Origin: UBA7239 sp035430165 | GTDB lineage: Bacteria; Pseudomonadota; Gammaproteobacteria; Pseudomonadales; UBA7239 | DNA length: 64,000 nucleotides | Reading direction: 5' to 3' | Assembly (NCBI GenBank): GCA_035430165.1 | Contig: DAOMGE010000003.1 | Location: 42,749 to 106,748, forward strand | Shown: positions 17,495 through 26,910 of the stretch, piece after piece | Position numbering within the stretch: position 1 is the first letter of the stretch | How the letters are laid out: each line of letters opens with the position of its first letter | Translations under genes and position numbers: made by a program | The notes under the pieces: model-generated | The model's input: the letters and a program-made list of their open reading frames with translations, nothing else | What the model was told of the DNA's origin: nothing | Database searches by the model: none

Positions 17495-18334
17495 TTACCG
17501 TTGCAGGCAATAACCGCTTTTGAAATCAGGGTAAAGAAACTGGAAGCCGGTTGATTGCAGCAGTTTGCTGTCACAACGTTTGCCAGTCGGAGGTAGTTGC
17601 TGCCAGTTGTTATCGGGCAGGGGATCATCAACTTCCAGGATGTGGCCTAGCCATTGCCATACATAACCGGATTGCACGGGTTGTGTGTCGCTGGCGACGT
17701 AGACGGGTGAAGGCGAGATGTCGTCTTCCCAGCACTCGATCAGGAAAGCCAGCACGCGTGCGCAGTCGTCAGCGTGTATGCGGTTGCTGAACTGGTACGC
17801 ATCGGCCGGATCGACGCGCAGCTCACGAACCATGCGGACCAGTCGCTCCCGACCCGGACCATAAATCCCGGAAAAGCGTATGCAGGTGGACGCAAACCCA
17901 CTGTTGCGCACCAGTGCTTCTGCTTCCAGCAGGCAGCGGCCGGAAAATCCGTTGCCGAGAGCGGGGCTGTGCTCATCCACCGTCTCGCCCGCGTCTTGCG
18001 CATAGACCGAGGTGCTGGAGACGAACAGCAGTCGAGGCTTGCCAGTCAGGTTGGCCAGCAGGTTGCGGGTACCGTCGACATAGATTTGCCGATAGCGTGT
18101 TTCGGTGCGTTCACCGGGTGTCAGGGTGATGACTACATAGTCGAAACACTGGTCACCAATCGCTTGTTGCAGGGCAGCAGGATCACAGATATCCGCAGCG
18201 AGGGGGGTGATGTAGGCGGGCAGGTCATGCGCCTGCCGGCGGAGACCGGTCAGGCGAAAGTCATGGTGTAACAAGAGGGCAAGGCGCTGGGCAATGTCGC
18301 CACAGCCAGCCAGCAGGATCGACGGCTGTGTCAC
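17495..18334 (-). CDS. NAD(P)-dependent sugar epimerase/dehydratase-like SDR (YeeZ-like)
   Basis: A 279-residue extended/atypical short-chain dehydrogenase. The nucleotide-binding motif is ILLAGCGDIAQRLALLL (GxGxxxxR at residues 10-17), followed by LFVSSTSVYAQ (active-site Ser and Tyr region) and IRFSGIYGPGRERL. These match the YeeZ-type group, whose reaction is not established. It starts 2 bases after the stop of the LysM-peptidase gene and is probably co-transcribed with it. No sugar-nucleotide pathway genes are adjacent. Confidence 0.75.
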   Translation of the reverse strand: MTQPSILLAGCGDIAQRLALLLHHDFRLTGLRRQAHDLPAYITPLAADICDPAALQQAIGDQCFDYVVITLTPGERTETRYRQIYVDGTRNLLANLTGKPRLLFVSSTSVYAQDAGETVDEHSPALGNGFSGRCLLEAEALVRNSGFASTCIRFSGIYGPGRERLVRMVRELRVDPADAYQFSNRIHADDCARVLAFLIECWEDDISPSPVYVASDTQPVQSGYVWQWLGHILEVDDPLPDNNWQQLPPTGKRCDSKLLQSTGFQFLYPDFKSGYCLQR

Positions 18335-18336
18335 TC

Positions 18337-19506
18337 TCAGTGGGTTTCTGTCGCTGTGGTCGGTTCGGCCATGGCCAGCTGGTCAGCATTGCCACGATTG
18401 GCTTCTATCCAGTTTTTCAGGCGATTGGCGTCACCCACGGGCGAGAATTTGCCCTCGGCTTCCAGGAATACCATCACGGAGGGTCGATTGGCCACGGTAG
18501 CCAACATCACCAGGCAGTGCCCCGCCTCATTGATGTAGCCGGTTTTACTGATGGTGATATCCCAGTCGCCCTCACGCACCAGCAAGTTGGTGTTCAGGTA
18601 AGGCAGGGGCTGGCGGCTGGTGTTCATGGCCACTTCGCGGCTGGGTGTGGTGGTGAATTCATGGATCAGTTCGTATTGGCTGGCAGCCTTCACCATTTTT
18701 ACCAGATCTTCTGCAGTCGAGACATTAGCGGGCGTCAGGCCGGTCGGGTCGTAGAACTGGGTATGTGTCATACCGAGTTTGGCGGCCTTGATACGCATCG
18801 CGTTCACAAAGGCTTGCTTGCCGCCCGGATAGTGGCGCGACAGCGTTGAGGCAGCGCGATTCTCGGACGACATCAGGGCGAGGCGCAACATGTCATAGCG
18901 AGGCAACCTTGTGCCCACCTGCAGCCGGGATGTGGTGTGTTTCAGGTTGTCGACATCAGCCTCCTCAATCTGCAAGACCTCTTGCATCGACGGGTTGGCA
19001 TCGAGAACAACCATTGCTGTCATCAGTTTGGTGATCGAGGCGATAGGCGTCTGGCTACTGGTGTTCTTGGAAAAAAGGGTCTGGCCGGTGTTGGCGTCCA
19101 CCACGATGGCGCTGCTGGATGCGAGTTGTGGTGCGCGGCGTTGGGCGGTGGCCACCGGTTTTTTAATGCTGGCCGGTGTTTTGGCGGTAGTGACTTTCCG
19201 GGAATTTTCGACGGGACGGGCAGTGGCCTGAGCGGGCTTGTTACCCGGCAGGGTAAGCACCTGGCCTTCGGTCAGCCCGGTATTTTTCTTGAGATGATTG
19301 ATTTTCGCCAACTCGCTGGTGGAGATATTGTTGGCGGTTGCGACGCTCCACAAACTGTCACCGGCCTGGACGGTGTAACTGGCTGCACGGGTGTTACTTG
19401 ATACAAAACCGGCCAGCGTGAAAACAGCAGCCAGCAGACACATCTTGCTTGTCGTTTTTGCGGATCCTTTTATTCTGGATCGACTTGTTGTGAACCGGAT
19501 CGTCAT
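18337..19506 (-). CDS. Secreted D-alanyl-D-alanine endopeptidase (S11/PBP7-like) with LysM domain
   Basis: A 389-residue periplasmic peptidoglycan peptidase. A signal sequence (about residues 18-42) is followed by a LysM module (YTVQAGDSLWSVATANNISTSELAKINHL, residues 44-90), a basic linker, and a peptidase S11 domain. The penicillin-binding motifs are S157-ITK160, S214-EN and K321-TG. It resembles PbpG (PBP7), which cleaves D-Ala-DAP crosslinks, but the N-terminal LysM is an addition not found in the E. coli enzyme. The start could instead be a downstream Met (residue 22). Divergent from recG over about 147 bases with no obvious motif. Confidence 0.88.
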   Translation of the reverse strand: MTIRFTTSRSRIKGSAKTTSKMCLLAAVFTLAGFVSSNTRAASYTVQAGDSLWSVATANNISTSELAKINHLKKNTGLTEGQVLTLPGNKPAQATARPVENSRKVTTAKTPASIKKPVATAQRRAPQLASSSAIVVDANTGQTLFSKNTSSQTPIASITKLMTAMVVLDANPSMQEVLQIEEADVDNLKHTTSRLQVGTRLPRYDMLRLALMSSENRAASTLSRHYPGGKQAFVNAMRIKAAKLGMTHTQFYDPTGLTPANVSTAEDLVKMVKAASQYELIHEFTTTPSREVAMNTSRQPLPYLNTNLLVREGDWDITISKTGYINEAGHCLVMLATVANRPSVMVFLEAEGKFSPVGDANRLKNWIEANRGNADQLAMAEPTTATETH

Positions 19507-19653
19507 GAGTCTGCCCCCATCTTCATGAAATCACCTTGCCGGATTATATAAATCCAGACAGATACCTGAAAAATACAATGCCCACACTGCTTTAGCAAGT
19601 TTTTACAAGTATTTGATTTGATAAACATCACATTGCGGAAGTATGCTGCCCCG

Positions 19654-21710
19654 ATGCCATCCCACGACCATCCGCACAGCAACGATTCCATCGACAGCCT
19701 GCACGGTATCGGCCCCCAGTTGGCCGAAAAACTGGCGCGTCTGGATATCCACCGGATGGAGGACCTGCTGTGGCATTTGCCCTTGCGCTATCGCGACCTG
19801 ACCCGTATCACGCCCATCGGCGCATTGGCATTACACAGCGAGGCGCTGGTCGAGGGCACGATTCGCGCCTGCGATGTGGTATTCGGGCGCCGCCGCAGCC
19901 TGCTGTGCCTGATCCAGGATGGCACGGGTGTCCTTGCATTGCGTTTTTTTCATTTTTCCAGGGCCCAGCAACAGCAGATGTTGCCGGGCAAGAAAGTCCG
20001 TGCCTGGGGTGAAGCACGGCGTGGTGGCAGCGGTTTTGAAATGTACCACCCGGAGTATCGTTTGCTGGAGCCGGGTGACATGCCGCTGCTGGCAGACAGG
20101 TTGACGCCAGTGTATCCCGCTACGGAAGGCTTGCAGCAGACGCGTTTGCGCAAGTTGATCGGGCAAGTCTTGGAAAGCGCAGCAGGCAATGTTGTCAGTG
20201 ATTGGTTGCCACCGGCGCTGCTGCCTGCACGCCTGTCGATGCCGCTGCATGAAGCGCTGTCGTATTTGCATTTGCCACCAGCCGATGCGCCGGTTGCCGA
20301 ATTGATGGAGGGCAATCATCCCGCGCAACAGCGTCTTGCTTTTGAAGAACTGGTAGCTCATCACCTGGGTCTTTTGCGATTGCGACAACAACAGAAACGA
20401 CAACACGCGGACGCCTTACCGCAGGATAAAAATTTACACCGGCGTTTTTTATCCGCATTGCCTTTTGTGCTGACTGCTGCACAGTTACGTGTCAGTGAAG
20501 ACATTGCCTGTGACTTACAAAAACCTGAGCCGATGTTGCGGCTGGTGCAGGGCGATGTCGGCTCGGGTAAAACCGTGGTGGCGGCACTGGCGTGTATGCA
20601 AACTGTAGCAAATGGAAAACAGGCTGCAATGATGGCGCCGACAGAAATCCTGGCGGAACAACATTTCCTGCAATTCCAGCGCTGGTTTGAACCGCTGGGT
20701 TTTCACGTGGTGTGGTTGAGTGGTAGCGTCAAAACCAAAGCCCGCCGCGACGTGCTGGAAAAAATTGCCAACGGTACAGCGCACATTGCAGTCGGTACGC
20801 ATGCGCTATTCCAGGATGAAGTGCAATTCCAGGATCTTTCACTGGTTGTGACCGATGAGCAACACCGCTTTGGTGTGCGACAGCGACTTGCCCTGCAACA
20901 AAAAGGTTTTCAGGCGGATACAAAAGTGCCGTCACTGCCCCACCAGCTGGTGATGACAGCAACACCGATTCCACGCACGCTGGCGATGAGTGCATACGCG
21001 GATCTCGATTGCTCTGTCATTGACGAGCGTCCACCGGGCCGCACACCCGTGCAGACAGTTGTGGTTGACGGACAGCGTCGTGACGAAATTATCGAGCGCC
21101 TGCGCGCTGCCTGTCGCGAAGGTCGGCAAGTGTATTGGGTTTGCACCTTGATAGAGGAATCGGAAACATTGCAATGCCAGGCTGCAGAAGTGACGGCTGC
21201 CACGTTGCGCGCCGCGTTGCTGGACATTGCTGTCGGTCTGGTTCACGGCAAGCAGAAGCCGGCTGAAAAAGCTGCAGTGATGGACGCATTCAAGCGTGCA
21301 GAATTGCACGTGCTGGTGGCGACGACAGTGATAGAAGTGGGCGTGGATGTGCCCAATGCCAGCCTGATGATTATTGAAAATCCGGAACGGCTGGGTCTTG
21401 CGCAATTGCACCAGTTGCGCGGCCGTGTCGGGCGCGGCACGGCAGCCAGTCACTGTGTGTTGCTGTATGGTGCGCCATTGTCACGCCATGCACGGGAACG
21501 GCTGGCAATCCTGCGCGATAGCGATGACGGTTTTGTGATTGCAGAAAAAGACCTCGAATTGCGTGGACCGGGTGAGTTGCTGGGTACGCGCCAGACCGGC
21601 GACATGGTTTTCAGGATTGCCGATCTGGCACGCGATGCGCACTGGTTGCCGCAGGTGAAACAATGTGCCGAAATTCTTTTGCAAGAGCAGCCTGAAAATA
21701 CGGATCAATT
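19654..21710 (+). CDS. recG: ATP-dependent DNA helicase RecG (C-terminus lost in gap)
   Basis: Branch-migration helicase acting on stalled forks and Holliday junctions. About 685 residues are visible from ATG 19654, close to the 690-700 usual for the family, so only the last few residues are missing in the N run. The wedge domain is at residues 1-200 (SLHGIGPQLAEKLARLDI is the HhH-like start); motif I GDVGSGKTVVA, DEQHRFGVRQR (motif II), TATPIPRTLAM (motif III) and the GRVGRG segment follow. The frame opens earlier at 19618, but MPSHDHPHSN is a better start. No partner genes such as spoT or rpoZ are adjacent. Confidence 0.94.
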
Positions 21711-21810
21711 NNNNNNNNNNNNNNNNNNNNNNNNNNNNNNNNNNNNNNNNNNNNNNNNNNNNNNNNNNNNNNNNNNNNNNNNNNNNNNNNNNNNNNNNNN
21801 NNNNNNNNNN
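21711..21810. other. Assembly gap of 100 N between recG and a symporter gene
   Basis: One hundred unknown bases. The flanks are not duplicated. The gap must contain the end of recG, any intergenic sequence and the first roughly 20 codons of the next gene; its true length is unknown. Confidence 0.97.
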
Positions 21811-23012
21811 CCGGCGCATTGGCTGGTGCCTTGCTAGGTTATGTTTTTCTGTCGCTGGGTACGGGTTCTGCTGTGTCGCGAACCGGTTTGTATGTCACGG
21901 GTCTGGTCAGTGGCGTTTTCATTGATTTACTCAAGATGCTGTTGGTGCCGTTAGTGTTTACGTCGATTGCAGTCGGTGTCGCCAACTTGCGTTTGCACAG
22001 GCAGGTGCATCGTGTCTGGCAAGTGACGTTATTGTGCTCGCTGGCGACGACGGGAATTTCTATCGCGGTGGGTTTGTCAGCGGCGAATATTTTTCATCCC
22101 GGACAGGGTTTGCAGCTGGAAAGTTTCCGTGAAGCGATGGCGCATGCGGATGTGACGTCGATGTCTGTACCGGATTTTCTTGCAAGATTCCTGCATGGCA
22201 TTTTCATGAATCCGGTAGCAGCGATGGCGCAAGGCAATGTGCTTGCGATTGTCATGTTCGCATTGTTTGTCGGCATTGCGATTGTGGCAGCAGGTGATCG
22301 CTACCGGAATATTCTGGTATTACTGGAAGAGTTTTTTGAATTGACCATGCAGATGGTACACGGTGTCATGGTGCTGGCGCCGCTCGGGATCATGGCGCTG
22401 ATTGCCAAACTCGTCGCGACCGAAAATATTGCTGTGCTTGGTAGTCTGGCGCGATTTGTTGCCGTGGTGATGGGGACAACATTGTTGCACGGTATCGTGA
22501 TCCTGCCATTGATATTGTTGGCGGCGGCGCGGTTTTCACCCCTGCGGTTCTGGCGTGGTGCGCGGCCGGCACTGGTCACTGCGTTTGCAACAAGTTCCAG
22601 CGCGGCGACCATGCCGGTGACACTGGATTGCCTGGAAAATAATCTGGGTGTCGAGCGCGATGTGGCAAATTTTGTGGTGCCACTCGGTTCACACCTGAAT
22701 ATGGATGGCACAGCACTTTATGAAGCGGCGGCGGCCCTGTTTGTTGCCAATCTTGCCGGTGTAGAGCTGCATTTGGGCCAACAGCTGGCAGTCTGCCTGA
22801 CAGCCATGCTGGCATCGGTTGGTGCGCCGGGTATTCCCAGTGCCGGTATGGTGACAATGGTGATGGTGTTGCAATCGGTGGGATTGCCTGCAGAAGCCGT
22901 GGCAATCCTGCTACCTGTTGATCGCCTGCTGGATACGGTGCGAACGGCTGTCAATGTGGAAGGCGATATGGTGACCAGCCTGATTGTGCAGCGCTATGCA
23001 GGCAGCAAATAA
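21811..23012 (+). CDS. Dicarboxylate/amino acid:cation symporter (DAACS family, 5' end in gap)
   Basis: About 400 residues of a sodium- or proton-coupled glutamate/aspartate/C4-dicarboxylate carrier. Conserved elements are LLKMLLVPLVFTSIAVGVANL, TSSSAATMPVTLDCLENNLGV (helical hairpin HP1 with the serine-rich motif), LGSHLNMDGTALYEA and GAPGIPSAGMVTMVMVL (HP2), and LLPVDRLLDTVRTAVNVEGDM with the substrate-binding Asp/Asn residues. The first 15-25 residues are missing. The exact substrate cannot be told. Convergent with nlpD. Confidence 0.9.
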
Positions 23013-23025
23013 AAAACAGTAAAAA

Positions 23026-23053
23026 ATCCAGTTGCACGCGCGATCAGCGTGCA
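23026..23053 (-). terminator. Possible terminator after nlpD
   Basis: On the minus strand a 7-bp stem TGCACGC/GCGTGCA spans the nlpD stop region and is followed within a few bases by a run of six T. The T run is offset by about 6 bases, so efficiency is doubtful. Confidence 0.4.
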
Positions 23054-23931
23054 GGTAGATACAGCAATGGATCTACCGGTTTGCCATCACGACGTATTTC
23101 AAAATGCAGTTTGTTCCTGTCGGTGCCGCTGGCACCGATTTCCGCAATTTTCTGGCCGGATTTGACGGCATCCCCTTCTTTCACCAACAGCTTGCTATTG
23201 TGCGCGTAGGCGCTCAGGAATTTTTCATTGTGTTTGACGATGAGCAGTTGGCCGTAGCCCGCCAGGCCACTGCCGGCATACACAACATTACCTGCGGCGG
23301 CGGCAATCACCGGATCGCCGGCTTTTCCATCGAGATCGATACCTTTGCGCAAGGCATCATCTGGCGAGAAGCGCGCAATCACAGCGCCCCTCGCGGGCCA
23401 GACCCAGTGTTTTTCTGATGCGGGAATCGCTGCGGCATTTTCGGCAGGTCTGGCCTGATGTTCGGTGACAGTCCTGGTTTGTGCTGTGCCAGTCGTGCTA
23501 TTGGTTGGCATTGTGACTCTGCCGGAGCTGCCGCGCTCCGTCCGGATTTCATGCACGCCCTCATCGGCCGGAATGGCGATGGCTTGCGTGGCGGATGAAC
23601 GGGAAGTGCTGCTGCTATCGACCGGGCTGTTGTTGTCAATTTTCAGTTTTTGGCCGACCAGTATCTTGTACGGTGGTGACAGGTTATTCATGTTGGCTAA
23701 CTGGTGGTAGTCCATGCCATAGCGCCAGGCAATGGCAATCAGTGTGTCACCCTTGGTTACGGTATGCGTGTGCAACTTGTAATCCGGCGGCTGACCAAGC
23801 TGGTCAATCGAAGCCCTGTGTGAAGAGGGTTGGCAGCCGGCGAGTGTGAATGCCAGCAGGGCGCTTGCGAGATAGGGCAATGAGGAAGCCAACAGCTGCG
23901 GCGAGCGTCTGGTTGCAGGTGCTGCTGTCAT
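23044..23931 (-). CDS. nlpD: Murein hydrolase activator NlpD (LysM/M23 lipoprotein)
   Basis: Outer-membrane lipoprotein that activates amidase AmiC at the division septum; 295 residues. The lipobox is LAGC with Cys33. A LysM domain spans about residues 55-98 (THTVTKGDTLIAIAWRYGMDYHQLANMNNL), then a linker, then an M23 (LytM) domain at about 170-293. The zinc ligands are degenerate: RKGID stands where active peptidases have HxxxD, and KLHFEIR lacks the first His of HxH. This loss is expected of an activator with no hydrolase activity. It follows pcm as usual, but rpoS, normally next, is absent. Confidence 0.93.
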   Translation of the reverse strand: MTAAPATRRSPQLLASSLPYLASALLAFTLAGCQPSSHRASIDQLGQPPDYKLHTHTVTKGDTLIAIAWRYGMDYHQLANMNNLSPPYKILVGQKLKIDNNSPVDSSSTSRSSATQAIAIPADEGVHEIRTERGSSGRVTMPTNSTTGTAQTRTVTEHQARPAENAAAIPASEKHWVWPARGAVIARFSPDDALRKGIDLDGKAGDPVIAAAAGNVVYAGSGLAGYGQLLIVKHNEKFLSAYAHNSKLLVKEGDAVKSGQKIAEIGASGTDRNKLHFEIRRDGKPVDPLLYLPAR

Positions 23932-23964
23932 GTCTACTCCATGATTTTTGTTGGTAATTCCGGA

Positions 23965-24603
23965 TCAGCGCATGATGCCGCTGACAAACGGCACAAATCG
24001 CGCGGGTTCGATATCTTCGCGCTCATACTCGCCGGTTTCAGGATTGTGATAGACCAGCACCAGGTGTTGCTCGTCATCGCCAACCGGGGAGACCAGCACG
24101 CCGCCGGGTGCGAGCTGTTGCAAAAGCCGGGGCGGGATTTCAACCGGCGCGGCAGCAGAGAGGATGCCATCAAACGGCCCGGCTTCTTCCCAGCCGATGG
24201 CGCCGTCTGCGTGTCTCAGGAACACGTTGTCGTGCTTCAGCAAACGCATGCGTTGTGTGGCTTTGAGCAGGAGCGGTTCAATGCGTTCCATGCTGTATAC
24301 CCTGCCGACCAGTTGTGCCAGCACGGCCGTCTGGTAGCCGGAACCGGTGCCGATCTCCAGTACGCGTGAACGCGGCCCATAAGACAGTAGCAATTCAGAC
24401 ATGCGTGCGACAGTGTACGGTTGGGATAAGGTCTGGTTGTAACCAATTGGCAGGGCATCGTCTTCGTAGGCGCGATGCGCGAGTGCTTCATCGAGAAAAA
24501 TGTGTCGCGGCGTTTCACGGATGGCGTTAATGACGTTGAAATTCTTGATGCCCCGATCCATCAGGCGCTCGATCAACCGGTCGCGCGTGCGACGTGATGT
24601 CAT
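23965..24603 (-). CDS. pcm: Protein-L-isoaspartate O-methyltransferase
   Basis: Repairs damaged isoaspartyl residues by methylation with SAM; 212 residues from ATG 24603 (MTSRRTRDRLIERL), the start used by related proteins. A GTG at 24633 would add ten residues. Motif I is VLEIGTGSGYQTAVLAQL, preceded by QTLSQPYTVARM, both typical. The gene sits between truD and nlpD; surE, which normally precedes it with overlap, is missing, and about 100 bases of non-coding sequence stand there instead. Confidence 0.94.
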   Translation of the reverse strand: MTSRRTRDRLIERLMDRGIKNFNVINAIRETPRHIFLDEALAHRAYEDDALPIGYNQTLSQPYTVARMSELLLSYGPRSRVLEIGTGSGYQTAVLAQLVGRVYSMERIEPLLLKATQRMRLLKHDNVFLRHADGAIGWEEAGPFDGILSAAAPVEIPPRLLQQLAPGGVLVSPVGDDEQHLVLVYHNPETGEYEREDIEPARFVPFVSGIMR

Positions 24604-24669
24604 ACCTTTGCCATCGAGATTGACCTTGTTCACAGCGCCCCCACACCGTTAGCTGAACGGGGTCACTAT

Positions 24670-24689
24670 AACACAAGCGCTAGTGTGTC
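24670..24689. promoter_or_regulatory. Near-palindrome between truD and pcm
   Basis: ACACAAGCGCTAGTGT is a 16-base near-palindrome with one symmetric mismatch pair. On the minus strand it lies next to TATAGT, a possible -10 for pcm. It may be an operator over a promoter created where surE is missing. Confidence 0.3.
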
Positions 24690-24704
24690 GATGCAGACAG
24701 AGAC

Positions 24705-25667
24705 CTACAGGTTGTGGCGAGAAATGTTTTCCAGTGTGCACAATTCACGTAACACGCTGGTGGCATAGGTGCCGGGCGGCAGGCAAAACTCCAGCAGCCA
24801 GTCATTGCCTTCCCATTGCTGGCTGAGGATGCCCGGCTGTAATTGCAAGGCGCGCCGCTCCTGTTGCAGGCCGACATGTTCCAATGTCTCCCGCCAGCGG
24901 CTGAAAGTTTCCAGTACGTGCATTTCGAATGCTTGTGCAGCACGCTGGCTGGCGAGACGACCGCGACCCCAGAGTGGTGCTGTCGGCTCGTTGGCAGGTT
25001 CGCCATCCAGCAAGGTCAGCCAGTTATTCGCCTGGATGCGTTCGGCCAGCACCCGGTTGAACAGGTAAGACCGCACGGCAGACACGACAAACTGGTTCTT
25101 GCGTTCACGCCAGATGCGCGCGTGCGCGCCCGCCAGCTCGACAGCACGTTGCAGGTTGCTGCCGTCAAAACCGAAGCGTTGTTCGCCAAAATAATTGGGC
25201 ACACCGTGTCGGGCAATCTGTTGCCAACGTTCGACAAGCAGGTCTCGATCACCCTGTACATTGCGCAGGCGGATGATGAAACGATTGCTGGCGTGCATGC
25301 CGCGACGCAATTTTTTGTCGTGCACGCCGCTGGCAAGGATTGTGCAGCCCTCGATGTGGAGGCTCGCAAGTGGTGGAGCAGATTTTTTGCCAAGATACAG
25401 GCTGAACCACTGGCGGGTAATGGCATGGCGATCTTTCAGTCCGCAGTAACCGACATCCATTTGCTGGAGGCCTGCCCAATCGGCGAGTTGTTTCGCCACC
25501 CACACCGTGTTCTGGTTGCGTTTCTCGATATGCAGGCAAAAGTGTTCACCTGTGCCGGACAGATCAAATCCCGGTTGTTCGTCGACAAAAAAATCCCCCG
25601 GCTCACTGCGGAAATCGGCTTGTGTATCGAGAACGGGAAAGGCGCGGGTGAAATCGAGGTCAAACAT
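24705..25667 (-). CDS. truD: tRNA pseudouridine(13) synthase TruD
   Basis: Isomerises U13 of tRNA-Glu and others to pseudouridine; 320 residues. The catalytic aspartate is Asp79 in the motif YCGLKDRHAITRQWFSLYL. HASNRFIIRLRNVQGD and PNYFGEQRFGFDGSNL are further family signatures. It overlaps the ispF stop by one base. Family length is about 340-350, so this one is slightly short in the insertion domain. Confidence 0.95.
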   Translation of the reverse strand: MFDLDFTRAFPVLDTQADFRSEPGDFFVDEQPGFDLSGTGEHFCLHIEKRNQNTVWVAKQLADWAGLQQMDVGYCGLKDRHAITRQWFSLYLGKKSAPPLASLHIEGCTILASGVHDKKLRRGMHASNRFIIRLRNVQGDRDLLVERWQQIARHGVPNYFGEQRFGFDGSNLQRAVELAGAHARIWRERKNQFVVSAVRSYLFNRVLAERIQANNWLTLLDGEPANEPTAPLWGRGRLASQRAAQAFEMHVLETFSRWRETLEHVGLQQERRALQLQPGILSQQWEGNDWLLEFCLPPGTYATSVLRELCTLENISRHNL

Positions 25668-26167
25668 CAGGATGCATTTTCCACGCAGCCGGTATTTTCA
25701 ATCAACACGACGACTTGCACGGCAATGCCTTCCCTGCGACCTTCAAAGCCGAGATTTTCGGTGGTAGTCGCCTTGACGCTGATTTTATCCAGCGCAACAT
25801 CCATCACTTGCGCCAGTCGTTTTTGCATAGTTGCACGATAGGGCAAGATTTTCGGTGCTTGCGCGATGATGGTGATGTCGGCGTTGCCCAGTTGCCAGCC
25901 GTGTTGTTTCACCAGTTGGCAAACATGCGCGAGTAGCAGGCAACTGTCTGCGCCTTGGTATGTGGCGTCTGTGTCGGGAAAATGCTGGCCAATATCACCG
26001 AGCGCGAGCGCACCGAGTAATGCGTCGCACAGGGCGTGGATCGCGACATCGCCATCCGAGTGCGCAACCAGTCCTTGCTCATGTGGAATTCGCACGCCGC
26101 ACAGGACGATGTGGTCGCCTTCGCCAAAACGATGGACGTCATATCCCTGGCCGACACGGAATGTCAT
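25667..26167 (-). CDS. ispF: 2-C-methyl-D-erythritol 2,4-cyclodiphosphate synthase
   Basis: Fifth step of the MEP isoprenoid pathway; 166 residues. Metal-binding residues are in GYDVHRF (Asp and His near residues 9-11) and HSDGDVAIHALCDALLGALALGDIG. SVKATTTENLGFEGRREGIAVQV is the conserved C-terminal CDP-binding part. Four-base ATGA overlap with ispD upstream. Confidence 0.96.
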   Translation of the reverse strand: MTFRVGQGYDVHRFGEGDHIVLCGVRIPHEQGLVAHSDGDVAIHALCDALLGALALGDIGQHFPDTDATYQGADSCLLLAHVCQLVKQHGWQLGNADITIIAQAPKILPYRATMQKRLAQVMDVALDKISVKATTTENLGFEGRREGIAVQVVVLIENTGCVENAS

Positions 26168-26910
26168 GATGGTTGCTCCTGTTTTACATGCAAACCCTGG
26201 AGATGTTGCTGGCGAAAATAAAAAACCGCCAGCGCCAGATCGTCAGGATACGTAATCTTGATATTGCTGCGTGAACCTTCAACAACGCGTGCTGTGTGGC
26301 CACAAATTTCCAGCGCGGATGCTTCATCGGTAACCGGTATTTTTTTATCAGCAGCGTGTTGCAACGCATCCAGCAGCAGGTCGTACCGGAACATTTGGGG
26401 TGTCTGGGCTTGCCATATCGTCGAGCGATCGACGGTGTCAATAATGGTGCGGCCGTCAACTCTCTTCAGTGTGTCGATAGCGGGCACGGCCAGAATACCG
26501 CCGACCGGATCATCCTGCAGTGTGTCGATCAACTTTTGCAAATCCTGTGCGGCCAGGCAAGGGCGAGCAGCATCGTGTACCAGTATCCAGTCATCTGGCC
26601 GGACGTGATCACGCAAAAACCGTAGCGCGTTGGATACCGAGTCTGCACGCTCGGCCCCGCCTTCCACGAAATGAACTTTTTCGTGTTTCAGTGACGGTAA
26701 TTGTCGTGCCTGTATGTCATTGGCGTGCAGGGCGATGACAACTTTTTGCAGCCGGGGATTTTGCAACAGGGTATGCGCACTGTGTTCGAGGATCGTACGG
26801 CCATTGATGTGTGTATATTGCTTTGGTGTGTGATTGCTAGATTCACTGAGAAAACGACTGCCGATACCGGCGGCGGGAATCACTGCCCAGAAATTCGGCG
26901 TACTGCTCAT
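26164..26910 (-). CDS. ispD: 2-C-methyl-D-erythritol 4-phosphate cytidylyltransferase
   Basis: Third step of the MEP pathway, forming CDP-methylerythritol; 248 residues. The nucleotide-binding start is VIPAAGIGSRF (normally AAGxGxR), and VHDAARPCLAAQDL and the C-terminal NIKITYPDDLALA motif are present. It overlaps ftsB and ispF by 4 bases each, so the three are translated as a coupled unit. Confidence 0.95.
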   Translation of the reverse strand: MSSTPNFWAVIPAAGIGSRFLSESSNHTPKQYTHINGRTILEHSAHTLLQNPRLQKVVIALHANDIQARQLPSLKHEKVHFVEGGAERADSVSNALRFLRDHVRPDDWILVHDAARPCLAAQDLQKLIDTLQDDPVGGILAVPAIDTLKRVDGRTIIDTVDRSTIWQAQTPQMFRYDLLLDALQHAADKKIPVTDEASALEICGHTARVVEGSRSNIKITYPDDLALAVFYFRQQHLQGLHVKQEQPS

